Of a DNA stretch of 64,000 bases, positions 1 to 14,173 are shown in pieces. Origin of the DNA: Zerene cesonia (lineage: Eukaryota; Arthropoda; Insecta; Lepidoptera; Pieridae). Position numbers and translations under genes: made by a program. Location of the stretch: the NCBI RefSeq assembly GCF_012273895.1, contig NC_052109.1, forward strand, positions 3,858,432 through 3,922,431. The letters are read 5' to 3'. Position 1 is the first letter of the stretch; every line of letters begins with the position of its first letter. The notes under the pieces are model-generated. The model did not search any database. It had not been told where the DNA came from and saw only the letters and a list, made by a program, of their open reading frames with translations.

Positions 1-3000
1 GTATAATGTGTAGCGAGCAGGTGAACGTAGAATTTGCCGGAAACGTATTACATGGCTCTCCTCGTGGTATAGCGCACTGAGAACATAATTATCTTTGCTC
101 AAATACGCATGCGGTTGGCCCGTAATTATCTGTAATTGGGTTAATTGCGTCGTTAATTTAAAAAGTGATTGCTTCAATATTGCATGGTTAAGTGTTATAA
201 TTGTCACTCGAATTGTTTTGCAAATTAAAGTTATTTGTAATTAACTCGGCCTTGTATAAATTATCACGTACGTGTATTTAAAATAATTTCCACGACGGCC
301 ACGTGCCGTAATAGGTTTTATATAGGGATGATTTCGTATTGTTTATAAAGTGGATAGAATAAAAATATTTTCCCGACGTTCTTCAGTGTACACACAAAAA
401 TTGAGGATAAATATTACTTGATCAATACAAACAAGCAAAGATGATGTAATTTCTAGTAATATTTTTTATAGCGCTTCGAGCGATTTGTGTTTTCGTAAGG
501 CGGATCTTCGTAGACTCTGGAAATATTTGGAAGAAATTTTCTTTAGTAAACACACATACGTGGGAAGAAAACATGATATGTTTATTCGGTTTATAGCATA
601 TACAAAATATAACAAAAATGCACTTTGATATGAGTAATTTACATTTAATATGTATTATAACGAGTTCTAACAGAAAGAGTGTAAAAATGATCTGTAATTG
701 CCTACAAAGGGGAAACGAGTAACATTGTCGACAGCTCTCATGTGAATTGAGCATTTAAGAGTTTGCAGAGCGCTTGTGAGCATGTATTATTAACGGAGCC
801 TTATTAACGTGAATGAACGCATTTGGGCGGAAGAGGATAAGAAGGTGCTAATAAAATTTTGTACAAAACATATAATATATATAACATAAATACATAAATA
901 TTAACATAGTTGCTATGCTTCAAATTTAAAATTTGTATTTAAATTATATCTTAAATAAAATACAATGCAATCATTGCAAGAAGTATATACTTTATTTATA
1001 AGGATTGGATATTGATACAGCTATCAAAAATCAATATAAATCAAAATAAAATGTCGTTGGTTTCTGCAATTTTATATTACTCGTATATATACGTAGATTC
1101 CTTAAAAATCCTTCCGTATACTGTTATACTAGTGATGTAAGCAGGGAGTGAAATATAATTCCATAAAAGCATATAATGCAATTCAGACTCTTTAGTCATT
1201 GATAGATGGAGTGAAGTTTCGAACTTATTACCTGTGACTCGACTTAACGACTTAAGACCACGTCAATTGGCGACCAGCAGCTTATTCAACAAACTGAGAA
1301 ACTCCTATGCCAAACTAGTTCAGAGTATAGAGTGCCCACCACAGGGTGCACGGAACGAACACAAGAACTGTGCACATGATTCTTGAAATGCTATAAAACA
1401 TTAAACTAACATGTCTTAATATTTTTTCTACATAATCAGCTGTAAATATATCGGCCATTTTATACTTTATAGCACTGTTAGTGTTATCGGCTCCATAACC
1501 TTATAGAGCAGCTTTGTTCTATAATGCATTTATAAATAACGTTTTTGGTAAATCGTACTTTAGCGAGCCTTTAGTTGTGACTTTTTATGAATAAGACCGT
1601 TAGTTGTCAGTTTACAAGAATCAACTTTTAATCACATTCATTTGCGCTTTGTGCGTAAGCCGAATAACATTATTGTACCTCTCGTCTCAACGACCTAATT
1701 TAGGCTTTATACGAAGTATTTTAGATCGTTTCAACATCTAGACATACATATTTGATTGATATCCCATGAAAGTAAGTCAATATAGATACTTAACATATTA
1801 ACAATTAACGTACTTAAAGAGCCACAATTTCATTCTAATTTATACAAAGCTACATATGTACGGTTCTTATTACAAAGTTAATCCAAGTAATATTATTAAC
1901 GGGGCTGTTTTCGTAATAAACATAAATCTAAATTATACGGAAATTGAAATTCATTTAAATAGTAATTAAATGAAGTTAGTTCCAGGAGGGCCGAAATTCA
2001 TGACGCGAAGTTCTACTGCTTTCGTCTTATGAAATCGTAAGACAATTAAAACTTGTACGGGACGGAACCAAACGAATTATGAATACACTGAAATAAAATT
2101 CCGGTTTGAATTACTGTTACTCAGAATTTTCTTTGTGTTGTTTTTAAAATAGACTTAGCATATATTTAAAATAACAACATGATAGATTCAATCTTACTTA
2201 TAATTAATATAACAACAATAAAGATGTTAGTAACTGTTGATGTTATTAGCATTTGTATACTGTTTATTTACTTTATTTTAATTTCACTCCACTAAATCCT
2301 CTTATAAAATCTAGTATAAATGGGAATGAAAGCTTTGAATAGAATCGATTTATTTCATCACAGTCATTACATGTAATAGCATAAACATGAACAGTATTTA
2401 ATAATGAATATTGAAGTAAAGTGATGCAAATAAATGTCACCGCACCCAAATTCATAACGATCAATCAGTTATTTTAAATTTAAGAAATCCCGAGCATAAA
2501 TAATATAAATTAACATCACTTTACTTTAAATATTAATTAACAAGAAATTATAGATAAAACGATTTATATAAATGTATATTGTGCTGTTTAGAGAACAAAC
2601 CAAAAGCACGACAAGAGATATTGAAGAATAAACATATAGCCCAAGATTGTATTTCTAGTGTAGATATTTTATGGTAAAAAACAGTTTCACAATTATTTTC
2701 ATTCGATTGTAACACAATACTGCAAACCGCCAATAGAAAATGCTTCATGCAAGTACTTGCAGTGGTTTCAGTGGATCCGGCGTTAAGGGATTCAAACCAC
2801 CTGAAAGAGCTCTCAATTTCTCTTTGACCTTTTGACTGAAATCGTATAAAGTAACAAACACCTCTTGAAAACTTCCAGCTATAAAACATGCTCGAATTTA
2901 CATTCGCAATTGCTATGTAATATAACTTTTGTTTTATATAAAGCACCAAATTACGTTTGGAAAAGATTTGATATGACATTGTATTGTACTTATTTAAATG

Positions 3001-3013
3001 CTATATTAAAGAT

Positions 3014-3059
3014 TATTTTGTAATAGGTATATATTTAGTTATATACCTATTACAAAATA
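3014..3059. repeat. Perfect 20-bp inverted repeat with a 6-base loop
   Basis: Arms 3014-3033 and 3040-3059 are exact reverse complements with TTTAGT between them. Intergenic and AT-rich. Confidence 0.93.
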
Positions 3060-6000
3060 GTTATGAGATACGAGTTATTTATAAGATCATATTGCCTTGA
3101 AAAATCTGCATAATTTTTTACAATTACGAAGCTTATAATGTCTTTCATTGATTGAACATTGAACAGTTTATGTATTAAAACTATTAAACGATAGGTTTGG
3201 ATGAGAAAATTTCCTATAAAATGCTTCATTCGGATTAACGATTCAAAATTACAAAAATTCAGTTGCTCGCGATAGTGATTGCTGTTCAATGAAAGTAATT
3301 AATAAAGCGTATAGTACTCGTATTTACATATGCACACGAAAAGCAAATATCAATGCGTAAATGAAGAATACTCATTAAAATTTATATACATCAATTTATT
3401 TTATAAAATTGGTCCGTTAGGGGATGGATTGAATACATTATATTTTACAATATCCCTTTTACAGGAATATAGCTGTGGGTTGAAGCAAATTACGTATAAA
3501 TTGGATAATTAAATTTTAATTTCTGCGTTGTGTCAATTTTGCGGGAAATATGTTAGTTATTATCGGATTCGCGGTTGTCCAATTAATGCTACAGTAAATA
3601 TTATCATTTATTTAATTTTGTTACATAAAATTTGTACTAATTACTTTGATAGGCGCAAACTTCCACAAGCTTAATTTAATGTAGACATTAATTGAATTAC
3701 TCGATCTATGAGAAATTTAGTATTTTATAAATAAATAAAATGAAATTCATAAACTAAAATGTTAGCAAGCACACTTTGTAAATATTAAAACAGTAGTAAA
3801 TGTACAATTTAAATGGATAAAAAATATGGCAACATTGTCAATTCAAATGTAAAGTATTTTCTGTAATCTTTCGATCGAGAAAGCTGTTAACCGTTGGAGA
3901 CCACAGGAGCCAGAGGTCATTAAGGAGAGGTTATCAAATTATTCATCCCGTGAGCTGTGATGTAGTGACCCTTTCGCGCGATTAGTCTAAAACTAATTGA
4001 TTTCATGGCGTAGGGGCGCGGGTCCGAACCCGCTAATAAGCTCTGAGTGCTTTCACGCATCGCTCAACACTTGTGGTTTGTATCCTTCATCCAAATTAAT
4101 GTACAAAATGTTTGGGCACGAATTAATCACAACTGATGTGGGTACATTTGGAGCTTTAAGCGATTTATGCAGAACATAGGTATTTTATTGTATTTGTTCA
4201 ATCGATAGAAAATGTGCAAGGCTTACGTAAGGCGCACCAGTAAATTATACACACATTATTTTTAGATGTCACTGCCGTATGGCAACCCGTGAAAAAATAT
4301 TCCTCTTCTGTTTTACTCCGTTATGACTTATTGTTGAGTGTATGGGTATTATTTGTTCTTCAAACAAAAAAGAAAATTTGTCTCCATTTCTCCCACATAT
4401 GTAGTTCCATTCCAAACTTGAAAAAAATTTTAGAAGTGTTTTTAACTAAAAAAATATATTTTTATTAATAAAAATCTATTCTATAAACTACAATTTCACT
4501 GATATAAAAGATCAGTGAAATAACAACGCATATAGCAAGGAGTTTAACCACAATACACTGAATGCGTAATAAGCTTTAATTGGTGATATATTACTGATAT
4601 AGATCCAGTATTGGATCCGCGTAATGTATCCATAATATCGGTAATTAATACGAGACAATTAATTAATGATGAGATAATCGTTTAAGATGAGGTATACAAG
4701 CATATCGTTTCCTAAGATATCTTGTTGCGATACGTTCATTTCGTTCTTTATTAGCCAATGATGCTGAATGAACATGAATTTTCATACAAAATTGGTGAAA
4801 CATGTCCAATAAATTATGTGTGATAAATATTTTGAAATGCTCATCATGATTATTAAGTGATCTTTCTTACTTATTAAATGATAGACCTATGTTTGTTGTT
4901 TTATGAGATATTCGTCACATTTAGTGTTTAGTAGAATGAAGAGAGACAAATTGGGATAAGATATTGTTACGCAAAAAATTGCAACCAATAAAAAAGTCAA
5001 ATATTTGTTTGTCATCATCTGTAATATATACAATTTAATCATTAAAGTTTTTCTTAGCGATAAAAAGTTAATATAGCATGATTAACACGGATTGAGAATC
5101 AAAACAGAAATAATTTGTATACGGAAGCAGGTGTTATTTTTCGTCATTACAAGCGCGGTGCTAGCATTCATTAAAACTTCATGGTAATAGAGCGCTGTAA
5201 ACAAGTTTAAAAGTGAGCTCTAAAATAAATATAAGGCTGATTACCATGGCGTACATGTGGAATCGTAAAATCTGCAGACTTTTTAGTATAACTACCGATT
5301 ACTTTCCTTTTATTACAGAAGATATAATTTCATTGAACTTGACTGAAGGCAGTTTAAATTATAATGATTTATAAAAAGTAAATGTAACAGGTACTCATGA
5401 AGATTAATCATAATTTATATCACAAACTATTACGATTGATTATTAGAAGAGGGCGGCATGTCGGCTGATTTTACAATGTATTGATTCGTTTGAATCAGGG
5501 TAATATAGCGACCTTATTTAGTTAATTATCAAAAGTTCATAACTTTTTAACTATAGGTTATGAGTATTTTCGTGTCATTATTAATTGAACTAGTAGTATA
5601 TATAATTGTGATATAATAACAAATAGATTAAAAGTACACACAATGTCGATTATAATAAATTCTCAATTTTGAGTCTCTTTATTTCTACCGACTTCATTTT
5701 GTAGATAAATAGTGTTTAAATGGGAATATAAATAAAACGTTATTATATAGAAAAATTATGTCGATGCTGCTATTCAGTAGGATCAAGGGAAATTACGATT
5801 ATTGAGTCGAATACACGTTACAGTTTCAATGTTACTGCCGCTTCAGCGTGTGTGCTCTGTGTATAGGTACGTATGTTCATAGAGGAATGTATGGGTGTGT
5901 GAACTGAAGCTGGGAGTAATCAAATTCTCGTTATTGCTCAATATGACTGTTGCTAGGTTATGCTCGAAGAATCGTTTAATTTGTTAAAGTTCATTTATGA

Positions 6001-6737
6001 CGAAGATATTGCTTACTTAGCAAGTACATAAATAAGTTAAGATTTTTAATGTTATAAGTAGGTATAACGTTCTTCTATAAATTTTCTTGTGTAATGTAAA
6101 ATATTTTAAACTTGATGTATTTAAATATGTGAAGACATTCTCATATGTAATGAAAACAATCGTCAATATACGTAATTAAAAGAGTAGAAAAAGTTTTGTT
6201 TCATAACATTTGTTCAGTATCTTAGGTTTTTTAATGGTATGCTGCTCTTCTTCCGTGTCTTTTATTAATGCAATATTTGAAAAATAACCCTAACATCCCA
6301 CAAATTCGATTCTTACAAGAGTATAATTATTTGTATAAAATTTAATAAGTGAGGTATTTTTTCAGTAGATAAACATATCCTTTTAAGGAATGAATGAATG
6401 AATTTTAAGTTTTGTAATATTGAATGCCTAATCGAAGTAACTGAATACTTCAATTGAACAATTTATTTACGCATTTATAAAGAAAGATATCTGATTGACA
6501 TTGTACTATTTATCGTAGTTGGAATAAATTTCCATTAAGGGATAAAATGTTCTAAAGGAAATTTTCGGTAGTTGTTTGTAATCTACAATTGTTTTTAGAA
6601 GTAAACATTTACAGAACTTTCATAGCGAATTTGAATGCTTACATGGTTAAAAGAATAAGGCATTTGAAAATCAAAAACAATCCACTTTGCACGTTCGTAG
6701 ATTCGTGTATATTTACAATCGCTATAATATGTACGTA

Positions 6738-6760
6738 TAAATAAAATAAAATAAAAATAA
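6738..6760. repeat. Short (AAAAT)-type simple repeat
   Basis: About four repeats of AAATA/AAAAT before GTTTATTTC. Confidence 0.7.
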
Positions 6761-9700
6761 GTTTATTTCTCAACCATATGCACACATACAAACAAAACGT
6801 TGTATGTTTCATAATTTGTCACACGATTAAAGTTTTGTATCCAATTCATTTGAGAGCTCAAAATTTCACTTCACAAGATTAATATTATTATTACCAGTCA
6901 TTTAATACGGAGCAGGCACAAACAGGTAATAGGAAGAAATCAATCAATGAAGTCCATACGTCTGCTCTACCTGAGGGATGCCGCATTCAAGCATGCGAGT
7001 TATTTTCGTCCTCGTATATACAATACAATGGATGAAAACCTTTTCTCTGATTACATACACGATTTACAAAGCGAACTTTATCGTAGAACTATTAAGTTTC
7101 ATATAACAATGAAGAGCTAGTAATATTAGAATCGCGTGTATCGTAACCGATCCATCACCACTTATCATTGAACTCGGTTTCTAACTTCGATTATCAAGAC
7201 AGTAACGATAGCGCGACGTTACTAAATCACTTTATTCACTTTGCTAATGGGAATTTATAAAGTTTCTTCCGCTGAATCTAATGAGACGTTGGACATCATA
7301 ATACATCTAATATTCAAAACTTGTATTTCAAGTGGTTGTGTATAGGTATCAAATGTTCGGTTTATATTTCTTAAATAAATATAACAGAGTACATTAATAT
7401 TTTAATCGCAAATGATCAAGTTGGTTTGATAAATCTGGAACAGTCAATTGAGATTAATTAATTTTAATTGACTTGTTAATAAATTTAAATCAGTTTTTAA
7501 TACTAATTTTTATGCTTGATCTTATGTTACCTTTACTTGTTTTATCAAAAACAGAGATCGGTTGGTAATTTTTTTTCAAAGATTTGATGCTTACAGATTA
7601 TAAGATTAACAGTATGGATTGCGTAATGCCTTTCAGTTGGTATCAACATTATCTATCAATATCGTTAGTGAATGTACATCGCGGTTGCGCCCTTCCCCGG
7701 GTCCGGACGCGTTCACCGTTTAAGGTCTCTAACGAGCGATAAAATTTCCCCGAATTCCTTTTTAACTGCAAGCGAAGTTTACCTGCGGGTTGGTAAATAC
7801 AAGCCCACATTTGGTCCCGGAATTGTGATTCACAATCTGAAAATAACAAGAAGAAATTTAGCCACATTCGAGGTTCGTGCTGTTTCAGGTGTAATTTAAG
7901 AAATGGCTCGTGATGTAAGATTGGTAATTTGAGCACTTTATTAGTCGATTTCTAGTTATTTGTGGTTTACGACGACTGTAACTGTCCCAATGTTTCAACT
8001 TTGTTGTGTTAATAATAAGCCTTTTGTATATGAACGCATTTATGAATATTACATCCATGTATTTTATGTATTTTGTGTAAAGTACGACTTTTATTTGTAT
8101 TTAAATACACAACAAAATTAAATAATAAAGTTACATACTTCATGAAAACAAAATATCAACCTTAAGGACTATACGTTTAAAATAACTACAGCGTAATAGA
8201 CATAAACCGCATTTCGTAATGAGACTGTGTATGTTACGGTATAAAATAATAAGTTCCCTTTGTAAACGTTTCTTTATGGAAGCAAATTACTCGGATGCCT
8301 CTCGCTTTAGCATAGCGAACCTTTTATGGCCTGCTTAGCTTTTGGGAGTAAAAATTGTAACACGTGCTAAGTAGAGCATGTAAAAGGAAAGTAGTGTGAC
8401 AAGTGTACCGTCACGGGTGAACGAATTGATGTTCCTAATGGCCTCCATTACACACATTGTGTGCTCTATCGAACATAAAGGTCAGGGCTCAGGGATCAGC
8501 ATTTAAAAAATGTATCAAAAGGGATGTTCATACATTTGTGGGGACTCGGACGATTTGTTATCCTCGTAATGTATTTCGCATTATAAAGTGTATTATATGG
8601 TTTTTAGCTCGAGAAGCATATTCTAAATGTGAAATTAATTATTGTAATCACAAGGTACTATTGTTGCAAAACCACGTTCATTTATAGTTGTTATTCAAAG
8701 TTACCCAACGTATTGTAGAGAATTAAAAACGAAATCTTTCTGTGGGACCGAATTCAATTGATAAACCGGGCACAATTTAAGTTTGATTATATATCGCACA
8801 ATAGACAGTCAACGAAGCTTTGTTTCGAAGACTACGAAGATAACTTTTATCTCGAAAAGGCACGGCCACAACAAACTTAGCGACTGTCTTCGGCCAGGAT
8901 AAGGAAAACTCGATTAAAGAAGTGGGAAAGGTAATTGAAATGTTAGAAAGTAGATACGCAATGTACAAATACATAGAATACATAACATAGAAGTTATATT
9001 AATGGGAACACGAGAAATCGTTTAGTTGTTATTTAACGCTTGATATAATAGTGAAAAAACTGTTGTGTTTTAAAGAAACATTTACCTTGATAAAACTTTG
9101 TTACGATCGTCACAACTGGAAACAGCGTAAATTAACAGCATTTTCTATTCAAAGAAAGAGTTTTACGAGAGCTAACCTTTTTGTTATAGTAGTGGCTTGG
9201 AAATGTTGTTTACGGAATAAGGAAGCCGGTGCCCTGGGACGGGTTGAAGGACTCTCGCTACTGCAATACTTGGACCTCATTGTCTTGTGCCCTCTTCGAG
9301 TGGCCTCCTCATCTGTGTTTGCAAGACTGCGCATTTGGCAATATTGAATTATTTCATTAGTTTCCTTTGTTAATATCTTTTTACTGTATCGTTTAATTGT
9401 CAATGAAATGAAGTGCTGTTATACATACATACAATTGAAAATGTAGATATAAACATGATTCTATCTGTTACAAATAAAGAAAACGTCGATTTTTGTGAAA
9501 TACTTCACCCTTAAAAAGAACTTCTAAATTTAAAATGCAACATCTTTACTCCATTTTTTATCTTGGGTCTACCCGGACTAAGGGGGGGGACTAACTTGTG
9601 AATTGATTTAATGAATATTTGTTAGGCATAGTTCGGGATAGACCTATCACACAGACAAACACTTATTTTCTTTACATCAATATTATCTGAATTGTGTGTT

Positions 9701-10285
9701 TTATTATCGAAGTCAAAACAATAACATTCTGACGTCGAAAATAACCTCTTTTAAAGAAGTCAGACCTATAATTAGGTTCTCTAATTATATACAAATACTA
9801 CGACTACAACTAATAGTCTGTTGTGAAAATAAATTAAGAATAATAATTACATTCTGAAAACCCCATTATAAAACTATTTATAAATAATATTAAAATGAAC
9901 AATATATAGACCACACTGCTTCCAGGAATTAATGCAGCCCTTGTAAAGTGGACAGTTTCGGAGGAGCACTTGCCCCAACTTGCTCTCACAGGAAGCTTGT
10001 TAGCGCGACTTCTGTGGTTTCCGACCAGATAACATTGTGTTAAAGATTTAAATTGTGCCCACTACAATGTGAGAGCCGGGCGCGGTTTCTACGTGCTGAA
10101 CATTCATACAATATATTATGTATTCAAAATGTTAGGTTTTTTTTATGTACAGTATTGGGTTATGACTTATGAGGTTTTGTTTAGTATTCTAGTATTCGAT
10201 TATTATGTATACAATACGTGTAAGTAAAGACATATTTATTTATGAACACTTGTCATCTGACAATATGATTGAATTACATTATCTA

Positions 10286-10345
10286 TCATAATTTGCATAT
10301 TGTAGTATAATAGAAATCTGAAAATATTATATATGCAAATTATGA
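10286..10345. repeat. 15-bp inverted repeat with a 30-base spacer
   Basis: Arms 10286-10300 and 10331-10345 (TCATAATTTGCATAT and its complement). They may be the inner ends of a small decayed element. A GT-rich tract follows at 10390. Confidence 0.75.
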
Positions 10346-10389
10346 GTCTTACACTTACAATTTAAATATATTACAGTAACAATTAAAGA

Positions 10390-10459
10390 GTGGTGAGTTG
10401 TGTGTGTGAGTGAGTGCGTACGTATGTAAGTGTGTGTGTGTGTGAGGAGTGTGGTGAGT
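10390..10459. repeat. Imperfect GT-rich simple repeat
   Basis: Runs of GTGTGTG interrupted by GAGTGAGTGCGTACG, then TGTGTGTGTGTG and GAGGAGTGTGGTGAG. No other signal. Confidence 0.85.
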
Positions 10460-11247
10460 CAAATGTCTGTGTATATATTTAAAAGTAGCTCAAATGTAAA
10501 ATATATTTCAATAAGTACTGTGTCTGGCAAAACTGTCCTAATATTCTCAGAAAGTTACTTCATTTGAATCAAAGAGATATCAAAGAAAATAAGTTGAGAA
10601 AAATAATGCTGAAAGTAAATCCAATATCTCTTATAAATTTCCATTGAAATCTAGATGTATATAAAGCTGTATAATAAACCAGATTCTAAATACAGCAAAG
10701 CTCAACCAACATTCAAATACGATTCGCGCACGACATAAAAAATTTATCAATATAATTTTAAGTGTTCATTTCAGAGATTGCCATAACTCTGTTTACGCTA
10801 CTAAAAGCAAAAGTAATTCAAATACGCGATTTCGCGAGACACTAAAACGCGTAATGACATCTCAAAAGTTCTAAATGAAATGCGTATATGACATCTGACA
10901 TGATGGTATGAGCATGTGAGATTGAGTTTTATCACCATAAGCTCGAGTTAAAGTATCTTTACGACTGTTTTGAATACCTTACAAATGTGATTAAGGAACA
11001 AAATAAAATGTCGATGGAATTAAATTTGCCGAGACCTCGTCAGCAACACTTGTACGCGATAAATTGGAATCAGGCTACATTGTATGAGAGTTGTGTATTC
11101 ATAATTTGAGTATTAAAAGTACATTTATTGCCCAAAAAGATTGAGTCCTTTAACACCAGTCAATTCAAAAGGATCTATTGAATTGAACTGCTAATTGACA
11201 AGTTCCATGTACAGTATATGTCAGGAATGTTTCGTTAAATATAACTT

Positions 11248-11457
11248 TTTTTTTATGTTACAGTCGGCAATGGAGCTGGTGAGACGCCTGATGGTAAGTG
11301 CTACCACCGCCCATGAACATTTGGAGAGGCATAAGGTCCATTGCAGACCATACGCCTCTACAAATGGATTGCCGACTTTTTGGGAAGGGATTAAGAAAGG
11401 ATTAGCGATAGGAATAAAAGAAAGGACTGGGGAGGGTAAGGAAAAGGATATATCTGA
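11248..11457 (-). mobile_element. Dispersed poly(A)-tailed lepidopteran repeat, truncated copy A
   Basis: Read on the minus strand, it ends in a poly(A) run preceded by TGTAACAT. On the plus strand the motifs are GGCAATGGAGCTGGTGAGAC, CCTGATGGTAAG and CCACCGCCCATGAACAT, shared with copies at 16552 and 25603. The tail marks a retroposed element; I recall this sequence as common in lepidopteran genomes, but cannot assign a family. Small open frames across it on both strands are not genes. Confidence 0.75.
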
Positions 11458-12039
11458 TAGGTTTTTATGATAATTACAGAAAGTGTCGAATATTATGTTC
11501 AAATTAAACGTTTATTGATAACTATTTTCTAAAACTATTGCATGTGTAGTTTTATGTCATAAAAATGAGGTAACCGACTTCATAAATAGCCCGAAATTGC
11601 CCAAGTGCGTTTCCCGCTCAGTGTATAATCGGCTTAAAGTCGTATCAAACGTTTATACTTATAAAGTTCCAACTAGAGTGATGAAGTCAGCTCGGGTATT
11701 ACACAAATTAAGGCAAACGACAGTGTGTTCCAGGCTTTACTTAGCGATTGCTTGTCAAGCGCTGTTTACCAAGTACAAGCTTTTAACCTAAGTGCTGATG
11801 AGACTTAATGTTGCTAGAAACATCTTTATTGTTTACGACTTATTAAAGCGCTGATGAAAATTTGATTTCGCTAAGGCCGTGCGGCGAGAACTTGGTGTAT
11901 CGCATGATTTGGTTTCGAGTAGCGAAGACTTCATTTTGAACTATTATCCTCTTTGCAGTTACATTTTAACTAACAACGTTTTGGTTTCGAGAACTTTTTG
12001 TATAAAAGCTATGCTACATAATAAGTAAAAATATGTATA

Positions 12040-12323
12040 AAATAGTAACTCAAGTATCTCTTATATGTGCAAAAGTATCTCTGTCTATCAGTCTGACAGT
12101 TTGTTCTTCATAATCTGCTGACCCGATTTGTATGAAATTTTATACATAATATTAAGTCTGAGACTAATACGATATTATGCCTCAAAATATATATCAGTAA
12201 ACTTGAAAATGACATCATATTTTTTTTCACTTTAAGTCCATTTCATTTTCATCTCTTATAATTTATACACGTAAACTAAAGGGAGTGTCTGCATCGCGAG
12301 CATAGCCGCGTGCGAAAAGCTAG
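12040..12323 (+). mobile_element. Helitron-like element, degraded 5' end
   Basis: The 3' end GCGTGCGAAAAGCTAG, followed by T, is a typical terminus; CTGCTGACCCGATTTGTATG matches the internal phrase. The 5' limit is approximate. Confidence 0.65.
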
Positions 12324-13411
12324 TATTAAGTAATTTAAGCATGTTTTACTATTTAAATGGCCACGATTTACAAAAATGCTGAACCTTTTCTTATTATAAT
12401 AATACTTCAAAATACTGCTATAAAAAGTCGTCTTTGATATCAAAAATAAACCTTTCTCCAATATTAACAAAGAGTAAAATTATGAAACTGATTACAAGCT
12501 TCGTCAAATATGCTGAATAATATATACGCTCGTAAACACAAGTTGATATTACAACAGGATGTGGTGGGGATTAGAATTCGTATATTGGCAGCGTTGTACC
12601 CTGCTGGGAGGGTTCTCGTAAAGGCCCGACAATATTTTCCAATTATTGACTCCGCTATATTGTGCCAAGAGATGTTTAGTGGTTATTACGACATCACAGA
12701 TACTACAAGTGGTTCATATTTCTTTTTTATCTGTACTTCACGGTGTTACGCTTTTAATGGCCACAGTAAATAGTTTACACTGCGTTGTTTTTATATTGGA
12801 TCATCTTTTTGAATGCGCTCGAATAAAACGAAGTGTTATTAAACGCCAGTTTGAGTTTATAGTCTAGGTGGTTGTACAATAGCATATAATGTTGCCGTAA
12901 AAATGAAATAAGATATGCAGTTGTGGTGGTATACATAAATATTTTATTACAATATATTCCATACTGTACAAAATATTTGTGATAATTGTTATGTTTTACA
13001 AGTCTACTTATATAATAAAAGGTGAAGGTTTGTGAGGTTGGATGGTTTAATGTTGTTGTGGAGTGACAACAATCGAAAAGCATAGAACGGATTTAATGAT
13101 ATTTATAGTGTTGTAGCTTATGCACCGGAATATAACATGAAATATATTTAAAAGACTTCGTTATGACCGCGTATGAAACCACACGACACAGCTAGTAGGC
13201 TACAAAGCTGATATGCAACAATATTTCACATGAGATCGTTACATCTAAATTGACATAACAGTTATTTAACACTCTATTAAGACCACCAATAAGTTATATC
13301 GATTCATGAGAAAATTATAAGAGAACAGTGTTCAGGTATTTTAAAATGTGTTATTTAATAATTACGTACAAATACATAACCTGAACATATTATTAAACTC
13401 GATTTACACCA
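12324..13411. other. Intergenic, nothing recognised
   Basis: AT-rich, several short overlapping open frames on both strands with atypical composition and no family resemblance. Confidence 0.6.
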
Positions 13412-14173
13412 GATCTGGTAGAATGCCAAGCACTAACAATTCTTGTATGGAAAAATTTGTTTAATCATTCCACGTACCAAGTCAGCAGAAATGCTAAGAG
13501 CTATCTTCAGTAACTTGCATCACGAATGACGTCAATTTTTCCCGCCATTATGTCTGACGTCACAACGGTACCATCTCCTTGATTATTCTGCTGATCTGGT
13601 AGAATGCCAAGCACTAACAATTCTTGTATGGAAACATTTGTTTAATCATTCCATGTACCAAGTCAGCAGAAATGCTAAGAGCTATCTTCAGTGACGTAGT
13701 AAGTTGTATCACGAATGACGTCAAATTTTCCCGCCATTATGTCTGACGTCACAACGGTATCATCTCCTTGATTATTCTGCTGATATGGTAGAATGCCAAG
13801 CACTAACAATTCTTGTATGGAAATATTTGTTTAATCATTCCAGGCACCAAGTCAGCAGAAATGCTAAGAGCTATCTTCAGTGACGTAGTAAGTTGTATCA
13901 CGAATGACGTCATATTTTCCCGCTAACATATCTGACGTCACTACGGTATCATCTGCTTGATTATTCTGCTGATCTGGTAGAATGCCAAGCACTAACAATT
14001 CTTGCATGGAAACATTTGTTTAATCATTCCATGTACCAAGTCAGCAGAAATGCTAAGAGCTATCTTCAGTAACTTGCATCACGAATGACGACAATTTTTC
14101 CCGCCATTATGTCTGACGTCACAACGGTATCATCTCCTTGATTATTCTGCTGATCTGGTAGAATGCCAAGCAC
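13412..14173. repeat. Tandem array, 181/189-bp unit, with paired TGACGTCA sites; runs into an assembly gap
   Basis: Four full units start at 13412, 13593, 13782 and 13971, and a fifth starts at 14152 and is cut by the N gap after 22 bases. Unit lengths are 181, 189, 189 and 181; the difference is an 8-bp indel after CTTCAGT. Units are nearly identical, so the array is young or homogenised. Every unit has two TGACGTCA or near-identical palindromes 28 bp apart (first bases 13527/13555, 13716/13744, 13905/13933; in unit four the first is mutated and the second begins at 14114), around a TTTCCCGC or TTTTCCCGCT core. No open frame is conserved through the units. The true copy number is hidden by the gap. 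Confidence 0.95.

Larger units (their letters stand above)
1..11247. other. Intergenic, no gene seen
   Basis: AT-rich DNA with stops in all frames at short intervals. The foldback at 3014, the (AAAAT) tract at 6738, the inverted repeat at 10286 and the GT tract at 10390 are listed separately. GC-richer patches near 7670-7890, 9190-9340 and 9920-10090 have open frames on both strands but no recognisable protein or splice pattern. Confidence 0.6.

Noticed and set aside
3990..4060. Possible tRNA or SINE head (TGGCGTAGGGG followed by GGTCCGAACCC)
   Set aside because: The A-like and B-like boxes are only a few bases apart and no cloverleaf or acceptor stem forms.
9051..9403. Overlapping open frames of 98 and 84 codons
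   Set aside because: No family resemblance, no convincing splice context, and both strands equally open.
11195..11502. Open frames of about 90 codons on both strands
   Set aside because: They lie across a copy of a dispersed repeat shared with 16552 and 25603.
13412..14173. CRISPR array
   Set aside because: Whole 181/189-bp units repeat without unique spacers, in an insect genome.
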